Source: Bacillota bacterium
Lineage (GTDB): Bacteria > Bacillota > Clostridia > DSM-8532
NCBI GenBank assembly: GCA_023443745.1
Contig: JAEZTB010000008.1
Location: 62,001 to 126,000, forward strand
Reading direction: 5' to 3'
Length of the DNA stretch: 64,000 nt
The notes below the pieces were generated by a model. That model saw only the letters and a program-made list of their open reading frames with translations, did no database searches and was not told the origin of the DNA. Each line of letters starts with the position of its first letter. Within the stretch, counting starts at the first letter, position 1. The position numbers were made by a program, and so were the translations under genes. Positions 1-8,757 of the stretch are shown one piece after another.

Positions 1-439
1 TCAGAGTTGATGGCAGGCCTGGCGTATAGTTCACTGCTACACTGGGCTCCTGATCATCACTTCCCTTTTTTGATGCTTCCTCAGGATTGTAGAGTTTGAG
101 AGCACTTGAGCTCATTATCTTTTCTTTGAGATACTCTTCTGCTGCAGCCTCTTTATCATCGTTATTCCAAAGTTTAATATGCCAATATATTTCTCTCTTT
201 TCATAGGTAGCTTTTTGATATACGCCTGTATCAAGCTCTTCCATAGGAAGAGGCTTATAGCCCCACTGCCTGGACAGGCTTTGGGCTGCATCCTCGGCCA
301 GATTCTGAATCAGCGCTTTTTGGTATAAGACAAAAAAGACAACAATAACCGCAAGGATTGAAACAAAAACAACCGGTAAAATCAGTGCATATTCCAAGGT
401 GGCGTTCCCTGTTTCCCATCGTTTTATTTTTACAGTCAT
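1..439 (-). CDS. TadE/TadG-like pilus assembly protein (partial, C-terminus beyond left edge)
   Basis: The ATG at 437-439 follows the stop of the preceding tadC gene without a gap. The frame stays open to base 1, giving about 146 residues. The N-terminus has a short basic leader, then the pilin-like stretch GNATLEYA (Glu after a small-residue run). A hydrophobic segment follows at about residues 19-38 and then a hydrophilic domain. This layout fits minor pseudopilins of the TadE/TadG family, which prime Tad (Flp) pilus assembly in the cytoplasmic membrane. It is last of the five visible genes of the pilus operon. The family call rests on the N-terminus and on context. Confidence 0.7.
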   Translation of the reverse strand, partial: MTVKIKRWETGNATLEYALILPVVFVSILAVIVVFFVLYQKALIQNLAEDAAQSLSRQWGYKPLPMEELDTGVYQKATYEKREIYWHIKLWNNDDKEAAAEEYLKEKIMSSSALKLYNPEEASKKGSDDQEPSVAVNYTPGLPSTL

Positions 440-1315
440 CTAAAAAACACTCCTGAGCTCCAGAATGACCGGTGCCACACAAATAAGCACTACGGCAACA
501 AACATAATGGCCAGAGGAATCATAAGCTTGGAGGATGCGGTTTCACCGAGCTGTTTTGCAATATTTTTCCGCATTTCCCAGCACTCCGTTCCCATTCTTC
601 GTAGTTCAAACACCATTTGATTTCCGCCGAGCTTCATATTTTGCCGGAGAATACTCACAAAGTTGGTGATCTGCTTGATTTTGCATCTTTCGGCAAAGTC
701 GGTATAGGCTTCGTTCTCCGTTATTCCTGCCTGCATATCTGTAATCACACATTGAAGCTCCTGATAGAGTGGGCTGTCCTTTCGGGCTTCGTTCACAATT
801 CTTTCAATGGCTTGACGGATATTAAGCCCTGCATTCACCAGAAGCACCAGCTTACTCATAAAATCCGGAAAATCTTTTTCCAGCTTGAGTTTTCTTTCTT
901 TATACCGGTCATCCAGGGTTTTATCAGCCAAAAAGAAAAAACCTACGCCGGCTATAGGAATAACGGTCAGGCCCAAATCGTCCACCCTACCCAGCAGGCA
1001 AAAGATGCTAGTCAGAATCAATCCCAATATCAGATAAAAGATCTTTACAGACCAATGGACCTTGGCAAAGTAGGTCATATAACGGCTTCCGTGGAGCATG
1101 ATAATCTTGTGATTGATCCTGGTCTGATAAGGGCCTTTACCTGTAAGCTTCAATGTGTCGACAATTCCCAGGCAGCCGGGTAAAAATGCTTTATAGGAAT
1201 ACTCCTTTTGATCAAGGGAATCAAAAAAATCTTGATACTGTTTTGAAAAGAGGAATTGAAAGATCCCATATGTCAAAAGGGTGACAAATAGAATTGACAG
1301 ACTGATGATCTGCAT
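440..1315 (-). CDS. tadC: Tad pilus inner-membrane platform protein TadC (type II secretion F domain)
   Basis: The 291-residue protein has hydrophobic segments near residues 1-20, about 90-125 and at the C-terminus (about 265-285). Between them lies a cytoplasmic T2SF-like domain with the LVNAGLNIRQAIERI motif near residue 160. TadB and TadC are the polytopic proteins on which the TadA ATPase acts to assemble Flp pili. It is 3 bp downstream of tadB and directly upstream of the tadE-like gene. The TadC assignment, rather than TadB, rests on gene order (A-B-C) and its longer N-terminal hydrophobic region. Confidence 0.85.
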   Translation of the reverse strand: MQIISLSILFVTLLTYGIFQFLFSKQYQDFFDSLDQKEYSYKAFLPGCLGIVDTLKLTGKGPYQTRINHKIIMLHGSRYMTYFAKVHWSVKIFYLILGLILTSIFCLLGRVDDLGLTVIPIAGVGFFFLADKTLDDRYKERKLKLEKDFPDFMSKLVLLVNAGLNIRQAIERIVNEARKDSPLYQELQCVITDMQAGITENEAYTDFAERCKIKQITNFVSILRQNMKLGGNQMVFELRRMGTECWEMRKNIAKQLGETASSKLMIPLAIMFVAVVLICVAPVILELRSVF

Positions 1316-1318
1316 GAC

Positions 1319-2077
1319 TTACACCTCAATTTGCATGACTTTAAAACCAATAAACTGACCTATGAGTATCATAACTAAAGCCACCGTCATCACTACATGG
1401 CCATAAGCGGTATTCATGAGGGGGTCCAGAAAACCGGAGTTTGAGCTTTTGAGCAAGAAAACCATGGTAAAGGGCATAATAGACAAAACCTTTTGTTCAA
1501 GCTTCTTCCCAGAAATAAGGTTTTCAATTTCCTGCTTGATTTCGACCTTTTCCCGAATGGTTTCCGATGTGTTTTTTATCACTTCCACCAGATTGGCTCC
1601 GGCACGTTTTGAAATCATCAAAACATCAGCAAAGCTTTTAATATCCTCGATTCCGCTTCTCTCAGCCAGATCATGGAAAACATGCTCTACAGGGTCATTT
1701 ATGAGAATGCGTCCATTCATGATCTCCAACTCCTTAAGCATGTCACAGTCCTGATCAGAATAGATTCCGAAAAACGCCTTCTGGGTGTCCATTAGTGCGG
1801 TCTCCAGGGATTTACCTGCTGAGAGGGAAATGGAGAGAAAATAAAGCGCATCTTTAAACTGAAGATGAAGCACCTCTTTTCTTTTTCTTAGCTGCTCTTT
1901 TCTGCGGAAAGGGATATATAGGATGCCAACAAAAGAGAACATTACCGCCAGCAGAACACTGTCATAAAAAAGCAGACCCACGCAGAAGCAAAGCCCCATG
2001 GCAAGAAATAAAGTTATTAAAAGTTCATCCAGCTTCATGACGTACACTTGGTATTGAGGTAAGTCTTTAATCGTCAT
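1319..2077 (-). CDS. tadB: Tad pilus inner-membrane platform protein TadB (type II secretion F domain)
   Basis: The 252-residue protein has an N-terminal membrane pair (about residues 18-55). A cytoplasmic T2SF domain follows, including the LSISLSAGKSLETAL stretch and SKRAGANLVEVI. A hydrophobic hairpin closes the C-terminus (about residues 200-248). Its start overlaps the tadA stop by 4 bp (ATGA), which suggests translational coupling. With TadC it forms the membrane platform of the Flp/Tad pilus. Confidence 0.85.
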   Translation of the reverse strand: MTIKDLPQYQVYVMKLDELLITLFLAMGLCFCVGLLFYDSVLLAVMFSFVGILYIPFRRKEQLRKRKEVLHLQFKDALYFLSISLSAGKSLETALMDTQKAFFGIYSDQDCDMLKELEIMNGRILINDPVEHVFHDLAERSGIEDIKSFADVLMISKRAGANLVEVIKNTSETIREKVEIKQEIENLISGKKLEQKVLSIMPFTMVFLLKSSNSGFLDPLMNTAYGHVVMTVALVMILIGQFIGFKVMQIEV

Positions 2078-3315
2078 TCAATAGTGATCCCCCTCTGCCT
2101 TGCTTTTGTCCTTTTCATAATGGGGTTACCCGTCCTTTTAAGGCTCCCCATGACCTTGCCCGATTCATCCTCACCCTCTTCCTCAAAAACATAAAGAGGA
2201 TTTAGAAGGATTTCACCTTGCTGATAACCCAAAACCTCTGTTATTTCCATGGTTTTTCTTGAGTGATCCCGAAGTCTTGAAAGGTAGATCATGATGTCCA
2301 AAGCTGAGGCAATTTGTTTTTTAATAGCTTCCAGGGGTAAAGGAGCTGCCATAAGAACCATGGTTTCAAGACGGGACAGCATGTCCGCTGTAGAATTGGC
2401 ATGCCCTGTTGACATAGAGCCATCATGGCCCGTATTCATAGCCTGGAGCATATCCAACGCTTCTTCACCACGAACCTCGCCGACAATGATGCGCTCCGGC
2501 CTCATCCGAAGCGAGGTCTTGATGAGCGTCTTCATTTTTATTTCCCCTTTTCCCTCAGTATTGGCGTTACGGGTTTCAAGCCTTGCCAGATTGTTAATGG
2601 ACAACAATTGGAGTTCAGCCGAGTCCTCTATGGTAATGATACGTTCATCTTTAGGGATGAGAGAGGATAACGCATTTAAAAATGCGGTTTTCCCGCTGCC
2701 GGTACCCCCACAGATAAAGATATTGTACTTGGACTGAACCAGCTTTTCTAAAAACAGGGCAACCTCAGGCGTCAGAGAGTTAAATTTGATCAAATCCTCC
2801 ATGGTCATGGGCTTTTCAGGAAACTTTCGAATCGTGACCAAAGGCCCATTAAGGGCGATGGGTGGCAAAACCACATTGACCCGGGAACCATCTTCAAGTC
2901 TGGCGTCCACTACAGGCTCAGCTTCATTGACGCTTCTGTTCACGCGGGCTACAATACTTTGAATAAGATCCTCTAATCTTTCCTTACTGTCAAAGGCAAC
3001 ACTTGTTTGCTCCACCACCCCATTTTTTTCAATGAAAATCCTATCGGGCCCGTTAATCATGATTTCTGTTACTTCAGCGTCATTGATCAGGGGCTCGATG
3101 ACATCATGTCTGCGCATCTGGTTAAAAACAGTATCCACAATGGTCTTGATTTCAGACACACTGAAGTATTGGGTCAGCTCCTTGGAAAAGCAAAGCCTCT
3201 CGATCTGTTCTAAAAGCTCATTATCCAGCTGTTCAGCCTCATAGTCCAAGGCTGAGCCTCCGCTTAAGACAACCTCTTTTCTTATTTCACTGATAATTTG
3301 GCGGATATCCGGCAT
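2074..3315 (-). CDS. tadA: Tad/Flp pilus assembly ATPase TadA (CpaF family)
   Basis: This 413-residue secretion ATPase drives pilin export and assembly at the inner membrane. Walker A GGTGSGKT is at residues 203-210. The Walker B region RIIVGEVRG is near 275-283 and the MSTGHANS box at 301-308, the usual order for CpaF-type ATPases. The N-terminal domain (about 1-110) is the variable region that usually binds the platform. Length is normal. The gene lies between the tadZ-like gene (12 bp upstream) and tadB (4 bp overlap). Confidence 0.95.
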   Translation of the reverse strand: MPDIRQIISEIRKEVVLSGGSALDYEAEQLDNELLEQIERLCFSKELTQYFSVSEIKTIVDTVFNQMRRHDVIEPLINDAEVTEIMINGPDRIFIEKNGVVEQTSVAFDSKERLEDLIQSIVARVNRSVNEAEPVVDARLEDGSRVNVVLPPIALNGPLVTIRKFPEKPMTMEDLIKFNSLTPEVALFLEKLVQSKYNIFICGGTGSGKTAFLNALSSLIPKDERIITIEDSAELQLLSINNLARLETRNANTEGKGEIKMKTLIKTSLRMRPERIIVGEVRGEEALDMLQAMNTGHDGSMSTGHANSTADMLSRLETMVLMAAPLPLEAIKKQIASALDIMIYLSRLRDHSRKTMEITEVLGYQQGEILLNPLYVFEEEGEDESGKVMGSLKRTGNPIMKRTKARQRGITIE

Positions 3316-3327
3316 AAACTTTCCTTT

Positions 3328-4413
3328 CTACACACGGGTCGAGGCTTGTGCCAAAATGCTTTCAAGAGCTGATTGGTATTCCTTTGAGGGAGGAAAGAAG
3401 TCGGCTCCCTCCTCATTAGGAAGGGGCAGGTAAACCATCCGATAGTGAGGTATATCCTGTGTGTTAGCGCTGCTTTCCTTGTTTAAGCGCGTTACACATA
3501 TTAAAACCTTTTCTTTGAGCACTAAGCTCATACGTTCTTCAAGGCGGTTTAAAAGGGTGATTATTTTTTTCAGACGATCATGCGAAGTTGGATAGTCTAG
3601 AAGTGTGATGTAGATCTTGTGAGCTTCCTGAACAAGCAAAGGCAGGAGTTCATCATTATGAAAAGCTCTTGACAGAATAATCTCACTATAGCAGGCACGA
3701 CCGCGTATGGCTTTAATAAGGCTTTCACAATCAACCGGACTTAATTTTACAATATCCTCCGAGTTTTGATGACCCTTCATAAATTCAACACCATACTCAA
3801 AGTCCCTGGTAGAACAAGCCTCCGCTTTCAACGAAAGATTATCTTTCTGTGACTTAACATAGTACAGCATTTCGCTTAAGCCCCTTGTATGATTGCCGGT
3901 AAAATACATATCAGTATTTGAAAATTCATCAAGGTTCAAATAAAAGGGGGGTTGATGATTTTTCGCATAAAAGCACGTCAGAGCCTGGGCCATAGGATTG
4001 AGAACATCGCTCCCGTCCGCATATAAAACGAGATGCATTTGCCCAGAGCTCTCTTTTTTGTCGAGACTCTCAGTAAGATTGTCCGCACAAAGGGACAGTA
4101 TTTCTTTCATGAGCGTTTCCGCAGGTCTGTACTTATGGAGGGTGGCATAATTCTGGGGGAACTGACTTTGGGGACTATCTTTCAGAACGACAAGATTTTT
4201 AAGATCAAGCTGTGTGTCCATTTTAGAAAGAAACGAAGATGAAATAGCTACTAAATCAGCTTTATCTCCTTTTTCAAGCCAGTTTTCGAGCTTTGAAGGA
4301 CTTGTAAATAGCTCTAGCTGAAAGGAGACAGATTTATTTTTATGTAGATAGGCGCTGAATTTCTCTAAAAACATCTGATCAAGATCTGCCAACACTAACC
4401 TAATTTGTGTCAT
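3328..4413 (-). CDS. TadZ/CpaE-like pilus localisation protein
   Basis: First gene of the visible Tad cluster, 361 residues from the chosen ATG. The N-terminus (MTQIRLVLADLDQMFLEKFS) resembles a degenerate receiver domain (beta strand plus acidic residues). The rest is divergent and I cannot point to an intact P-loop, unlike canonical MinD-like TadZ. Family assignment therefore leans on position directly upstream of tadA. An in-frame ATG 63 bp further upstream (4476) would add a basic, hydrophobic extension. Neither start has a strong ribosome binding site; the inner one (GGATGGGTG just upstream) gives the better domain boundary. Confidence 0.6.
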   Translation of the reverse strand: MTQIRLVLADLDQMFLEKFSAYLHKNKSVSFQLELFTSPSKLENWLEKGDKADLVAISSSFLSKMDTQLDLKNLVVLKDSPQSQFPQNYATLHKYRPAETLMKEILSLCADNLTESLDKKESSGQMHLVLYADGSDVLNPMAQALTCFYAKNHQPPFYLNLDEFSNTDMYFTGNHTRGLSEMLYYVKSQKDNLSLKAEACSTRDFEYGVEFMKGHQNSEDIVKLSPVDCESLIKAIRGRACYSEIILSRAFHNDELLPLLVQEAHKIYITLLDYPTSHDRLKKIITLLNRLEERMSLVLKEKVLICVTRLNKESSANTQDIPHYRMVYLPLPNEEGADFFPPSKEYQSALESILAQASTRV

Positions 4414-4575
4414 ATTCACCCATCCATTACCATGTTTTAATATTCTAGCAATTACATATTTTACTATAGATTTCACATTATGTCTACTACTTGATCAGTT
4501 ATTGTCATTTCATCACCTATCTATTAACGTCGCTTAGGGGACTTAAAATATAAATAAAAAGCTGTATATGAAAAA

Positions 4576-4601
4576 CCACCCGCAACAAACGTTGCAGGTG
4601 G
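4576..4601 (-). terminator. Intrinsic terminator after the SagB-like gene
   Basis: An 11-bp stem with one mismatch (CCACCCGCAAC pairing with GTTGCAGGTGG) has a short AAAC loop. Read on the minus strand it is followed by GGTTTTTC. A run of T also follows on the plus strand. It lies about 70 bp after the stop of the gene at 4671-5450. The rest of 4477-4670 shows no gene and should hold the Tad operon promoter. Confidence 0.7.
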
Positions 4602-4670
4602 CACTTTTTCGATAACTGTTTTTTAGGACTATTGGTTTCATAAATAGATATTCCAGTGGTAAAGAGTTGA

Positions 4671-5450
4671 CTACTTCCCCACCTTACCCACCGATGCGGC
4701 GTAGATTACAAATTCATTGTCTTGGTCAAAGGACGGAGACGAATCCAAACCTAATAAGTCATCTGCAAGAGCCTGATCATAGGCGCCTATGGCGCATGTA
4801 CCACAACCAATGGCTTCACAAGCCAGATAGAGATTCTGGCAAACGTGACCGACATCAATTAATGCATATTTCTGTGCATCGGTAGTATAACGCCACTCAC
4901 TCCGATAAGGGATAGCAGTCCATACAAAGGCCACCGGCGCACTTCCGAAGAAGGTCTGCCCGCAATACGCATTACTGACTCTATCTGTCTGGTTTTCAAC
5001 AGAACTTATGAATTCCAGCTTATGATTCAAAGCTAAATAGTGATATAGCCCGGGTTCCAGTCCTTCAACACGATTAATAAAAAGATAGGTTTCAAAAGGG
5101 TGCCTTGCTCCCGCTGAAGGTACTGTACGCAGAGTTGCTTTTCTTTGATTACTAACTACCTGCTTAACTCCTTGAGTAGCCCACAATAGGAACGCCAGCT
5201 CATCCTTGGTCAAGGCTTCCTCAGTATACTTTCGTCTGCTGACTCTAGAATTGAGCAGCGTTAAATAATCATTGTTTTTTATCACATTTTCGAAGCTTTT
5301 TGTCAACGGGATGATCCTGTTCCCTCCGCACTGCTTATCCAGTGGCGGCTGGGGCAATTTCTGCTGTTGATCGCTGATAGTAACATCCGAAGCCGCTTTC
5401 ATCATTTCTCGAAGTTCCATAATTCTTAACTTTGTATTATCTTCTGTCAT
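4671..5450 (-). CDS. SagB-type nitroreductase-family dehydrogenase
   Basis: The 259-residue protein carries the FMN nitroreductase fold in its SagB/ThcOx version. SRVSRRKYTEEALTKDELAF (about residues 68-87) holds the FMN-phosphate-binding arginines. PSAGARHPFETYLF (about 111-124) is the signature of SagB-type oxidases. GHVCQNLYLACEAIGCG is the conserved late helix. Relatives oxidise azolines in peptide natural products, but many stand-alone copies have unknown substrates. No precursor peptide, cyclodehydratase or transporter is visible nearby. It has its own downstream terminator and probably shares a transcript with the MORN gene 17 bp upstream. Confidence 0.85.
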   Translation of the reverse strand: MTEDNTKLRIMELREMMKAASDVTISDQQQKLPQPPLDKQCGGNRIIPLTKSFENVIKNNDYLTLLNSRVSRRKYTEEALTKDELAFLLWATQGVKQVVSNQRKATLRTVPSAGARHPFETYLFINRVEGLEPGLYHYLALNHKLEFISSVENQTDRVSNAYCGQTFFGSAPVAFVWTAIPYRSEWRYTTDAQKYALIDVGHVCQNLYLACEAIGCGTCAIGAYDQALADDLLGLDSSPSFDQDNEFVIYAASVGKVGK

Positions 5451-5467
5451 AAAAAATCCTCCTTGTA

Positions 5468-6040
5468 CTATAGATTTGTTTTAGGGAAATCATTATTCTG
5501 AAACTCTCCAATAATAGTCCTACCATCAACAAATATATAGAGGCCGGTACCATCCCTTATATCTTCTTTCCACATTCCGATATATTGGTCACCATCAGTC
5601 CAGGTATGCTTACCGTAGCCATGTCTCAGATCGTCCTTCCAATCCCCGACATAGGTTTCACCGTCCGCCCAAATAAAGATTCCCTGTCCGCATTTGATAC
5701 CATTATCCCAGTGCCCAATATACTTGTCTCCATCGGGCCATGTATAAATGCCATAGCCATTTTTCTCATCATTTTTCCATTCACCTATATATTTTTCGCC
5801 GGAAGACCAAGTAAAGGTACCCTGACCGTCCATCATATCACTCTTCCACTGCCCTACATATTTACTTCCATCTGCATAAAGGTAACTTCCTTCGCCCTCC
5901 ATTTTACCATCCACTTTTTCACCTACGTAGGTACCACCATGCACGTGTTTACGCTTGGGTTGCTCTGAATTAATTATGTCACTTTTAATTATTTTCATAT
6001 TGGTTACTTTAATAGGATTAACTTTACTGATTCTTTTCAT
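5468..6040 (-). CDS. MORN-repeat protein
   Basis: A 190-residue protein made almost wholly of MORN repeats. About six to seven units of 23 residues follow the pattern Y-x-G-x-W-K-x-x-x-x-x-G-x-G-x-x-x-W-x-x-G. They start near residue 37 and run to the C-terminus. The first 36 residues are basic and unstructured-looking, with no signal peptide. MORN repeats often act as membrane-lipid or protein contact surfaces; here no function can be assigned. The start at 6040 has AAGGAG six to seven bases upstream. An upstream in-frame ATG at 6088 overlaps the stop (TAATG) of a possible 25-codon ORF, so a longer form is conceivable. Confidence 0.8.
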   Translation of the reverse strand: MKRISKVNPIKVTNMKIIKSDIINSEQPKRKHVHGGTYVGEKVDGKMEGEGSYLYADGSKYVGQWKSDMMDGQGTFTWSSGEKYIGEWKNDEKNGYGIYTWPDGDKYIGHWDNGIKCGQGIFIWADGETYVGDWKDDLRHGYGKHTWTDGDQYIGMWKEDIRDGTGLYIFVDGRTIIGEFQNNDFPKTNL

Positions 6041-6191
6041 TTTTATCTCCTTTTTTCTCCTGGCACCGATATTTTTGAAGCCAGCCATTAGACTTCCTGT
6101 AGTTTTTCCTCCGTTAGATTTCTATTTCCAGAGAACCTGTGGAATGACTTCCTTTTAAAAACCATTTTATATTATAATTCATTAATCGTCA

Positions 6192-6926
6192 TCATCCTTT
6201 CATTTCATTGCTTGATGACATGCTAAATTTAAATAGACCGTCGGTTCTATTAAAATAATCCACCATCTCAAATATATAAGAATTTCCTTCTTCATTATCT
6301 ACAGAAATAGTTATGATACCATAGTCACAGTCTAAACAAAATGAAATACCATCAATGAAAAACGTACAGATATAATAATCCATAATTAACGTCTCCATAA
6401 CTGGCGTTTGAAACTTGATACGATCTCTGTATAATATTTTTAAATCTTGAATTGTTTGATTTAAGTCTTTCATTTCTTCTAAATGTGAGTTCATATAATT
6501 TCCGTTCGCCATTTCTTCTACGGAATACTTTTTGTGACTGGGTTTATTATTTTTATATTCTGAATTTAAATAAATTGTTTCTTTTATAGATTCATTTCTT
6601 CGATTTATTCTAATCCATATTTCATCCATATCGTAAATAGTTACACAACACATTTTATCATCAGAATGATTGATGTTACTCTTATAGTGACATTTATCAT
6701 CTTCAATATAGAATACTGGATATTCAATGCCTCTATATTGACAAAAAGCTACTCGTGAGAAAGAATCACTTGCATTTTTTATTGAAATTCGTTGAATCGG
6801 TTTTACACAATGTATATCGCCTACATCATATAATTCATATTCGTTCGTATTCGAATATGTCTGTACACGATATGTGCATTCATTCCAAATGGCAAACTCT
6901 CCCATATGTAAATCCATATTATCCAT
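6192..6926 (-). CDS. Hypothetical protein, AT-rich orphan
   Basis: A 244-residue protein that I do not recognise. It starts at an ATG with GAGG about eight bases upstream, and two further in-frame ATGs follow within 25 bases. It has many Asp, Asn, Tyr and Cys residues, no signal peptide and no clear membrane segment. It is mostly beta-rich apart from a helical middle (about residues 150-180, MNSHLEEMKDLNQTIQDL). Codon use is clearly more AT-rich than in flanking genes, which hints at recent acquisition. The composition and size recall contact-dependent immunity-type proteins, but no toxin gene is adjacent. Confidence 0.6.
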   Translation of the reverse strand: MDNMDLHMGEFAIWNECTYRVQTYSNTNEYELYDVGDIHCVKPIQRISIKNASDSFSRVAFCQYRGIEYPVFYIEDDKCHYKSNINHSDDKMCCVTIYDMDEIWIRINRRNESIKETIYLNSEYKNNKPSHKKYSVEEMANGNYMNSHLEEMKDLNQTIQDLKILYRDRIKFQTPVMETLIMDYYICTFFIDGISFCLDCDYGIITISVDNEEGNSYIFEMVDYFNRTDGLFKFSMSSSNEMKG

Positions 6927-6997
6927 ATAATGAACCTCATAAATTTCTAATTTTCTTTCACTATATATTTAGCTGATACCCCCTTGATCTGCCAATC

Positions 6998-7882
6998 TTA
7001 CAGCTTCATTTCATTCATCAATTCGATAAAAGCCTTAAGTGCTGCAGACATCCATTTGGTTTTGTGGTAAAGCACTTGAGTAAATATGAGGAACTCCGGC
7101 CCCACCCAATTCAACCTCACAAGCCGTTTTTGTTGAAGCTCTTCTTCAACAGCGGTTTGCGGCAGAAATGTGATGCCCATTCCACTCAATATCAGCTGTT
7201 TAATTGCCTGAACGTTGCCGGTTTCTATAACTGATCGAGGCTTTACATTAAATTGCGACATTATGGTATCAAAAAGTGCTCTATAGCCGCAGCAGGATTC
7301 AGTTAAAATCAGGGGTTCACCTGATAAGTCTTCTGGATAGACATTTTCTCTGCGGGCAAAAACATGTTCGGGCGAGCACAAAAGGGTCATTGTTTCCGGG
7401 GTTTGCAATACCGTAATGAAATCGCTATTTGTTATTTTTTGGTCAATAAAAAATGCTATGTCAATTGTATTCTCCTTTAATGATCGTAAAAATTCAGCTT
7501 TAGCCCCGAACTTGATTAAAATCTCGACATCAGGATAGCGTGAGCGATATTCTTTTAACAGCTTAGGCAGTCTTGTCACACACAAGGATTCGACTGCACC
7601 GATTATTAAGGGGCCGCTGGGCTTATCCGAGTTACCAACTATGTTTTTTGCATCATTCGACAACTTCAACATCTGTTCCGCAATTGGTAGCAGTTTCTTT
7701 CCTTCAGGCGTTAATGCGATATTGTGGCCTAGGCGCTCAAACAGCCTCACGTTCAGTTCCTGCTCAAGCAATTGAATTTGTGAAGTGATGGAAGATTGAG
7801 CATAACCCAGCTCTAGCGCTGCTTTAGAAAAGCTTTGAAGCTTCGCGATTGTTATAAAAGTATTTAATTGTCTTAATTCCAT
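6998..7882 (-). CDS. LysR-family transcriptional regulator
   Basis: The 294-residue protein has an N-terminal winged helix (MELRQLNTFITIAKLQSFSK, then the recognition helix around AQSSITSQIQLLE). A LysR substrate-binding domain follows from about residue 88 (GPLIIGAVESLC). The ATG at 7882 is chosen because TAGGTG lies six bases upstream and LysR proteins usually start this way. A GTG 9 bp upstream is also in frame. It is divergent from the DinB-like gene at 8018; the 135 bp between them probably hold the shared promoters, and LysR proteins often control the divergent neighbour. The effector is unknown. Confidence 0.92.
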   Translation of the reverse strand: MELRQLNTFITIAKLQSFSKAALELGYAQSSITSQIQLLEQELNVRLFERLGHNIALTPEGKKLLPIAEQMLKLSNDAKNIVGNSDKPSGPLIIGAVESLCVTRLPKLLKEYRSRYPDVEILIKFGAKAEFLRSLKENTIDIAFFIDQKITNSDFITVLQTPETMTLLCSPEHVFARRENVYPEDLSGEPLILTESCCGYRALFDTIMSQFNVKPRSVIETGNVQAIKQLILSGMGITFLPQTAVEEELQQKRLVRLNWVGPEFLIFTQVLYHKTKWMSAALKAFIELMNEMKL

Positions 7883-8017
7883 TGCACGCACCTACTAATC
7901 GATTCTATCGAATAATTGTATAGAATTTATCAATTTTACTGTATGGTTACTATATGTTACCATACTATCTAATATTTCTAAACGTTTTTTTAATTAGAAT
8001 TGAAAGGAGATTTTAGT

Positions 8018-8494
8018 ATGAACGATTTTAATAATAATCTGGAGCTAAGAAGGCTGATCGATGAATGGGCTCCGAAATTATCGCAGCTTCCAGAAGATTT
8101 GCTAATCAAAAGGAGAAACAGCCAAAACAGGACAATCAAGCAGATTGTCGGACATATGGTCGATTCGGCTTCCAACAATACACATAGGATAATACATTTG
8201 CAATATCAAGCCAGTCCTTTGGTTTATCCCGATTACGCCAGCCTCGGCAATAATGACAGATGGATTGCAATACAGAATTATCAGGATGAAAAATGGCAGG
8301 ATTTAGTCCATTTATGGAAATGCTCCAATCTTCATATTATCCATGTTATAAACAACGTAGACATGGAAAAATTGGACAATGTATGGATTAGCGCACTAAA
8401 TAATGCTATCTCGCTTAAAGCAATGATTATTGATTATCTGCGGCATTTCAGGCTGCATTTGAGTGAAATTGAGGATCTGATAACTAATAAATAA
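8018..8494 (+). CDS. DinB-like superfamily protein
   Basis: This 158-residue four-helix-bundle protein is of the DinB/YfiT-like group. The conserved histidines are visible in IVGHMVDSASNN (about residues 44-55) and in the last helix (YLRHFRLHLSEIEDL). They usually form a metal site in thiol-dependent hydrolases or transferases such as bacillithiol enzymes. The start at 8018 has AAAGGAG about nine bases upstream; an in-frame TTG at 8000 has none. It may be controlled by the divergent LysR gene. The actual substrate is unknown. Confidence 0.8.
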   Translation: MNDFNNNLELRRLIDEWAPKLSQLPEDLLIKRRNSQNRTIKQIVGHMVDSASNNTHRIIHLQYQASPLVYPDYASLGNNDRWIAIQNYQDEKWQDLVHLWKCSNLHIIHVINNVDMEKLDNVWISALNNAISLKAMIIDYLRHFRLHLSEIEDLITNK

Positions 8495-8616
8495 ACGATC
8501 GGATGATGGACTCGTCATAGTTGTTCGCCAGTTCTAGAACCTGCTATAACGAGAATAAGAATGTCCCCCGCCTCGAGTTTCACTGACTCGGTTCCGGTTC
8601 GAAATCTTTGATTAAA

Positions 8617-8641
8617 GAAACGTTTCCCACAGAAACGTTTC
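8617..8641. promoter_or_regulatory. Two tandem GAAACGTTTC palindromes (LacI-family-like operators)
   Basis: The 10-bp perfect palindrome GAAACGTTTC occurs at 8617-8626 and again at 8632-8641, 15 bp apart. This core is typical of operators bound by LacI/GalR-family regulators. The sites lie about 120 bp upstream of the gene at 8758, in the 263-bp gap after the DinB-like gene. No LacI-family gene other than the AraR-type one (different operator) is visible. The regulator would therefore be encoded elsewhere. Confidence 0.5.
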
Positions 8642-8757
8642 ATAGGTAACCGGTGATGTCAGTATAATGATTTCATAAGACATTTGCAGAAGATAACAGA
8701 ACACCTGCAGCATTCATATTGTGTATAGAGCACAAATTGTGAGAAAGCGTAGTAATT

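Noticed and set aside
255..482. Cysteine-rich 75-codon minus-strand frame near the left edge
   Set aside because: It is an out-of-frame shadow of the tadE-like gene and the end of tadC.
8617..8641. Short CRISPR-like direct repeat
   Set aside because: Only two 10-bp palindromic copies with a 5-bp gap; no array. No CRISPR array was seen anywhere in the window.
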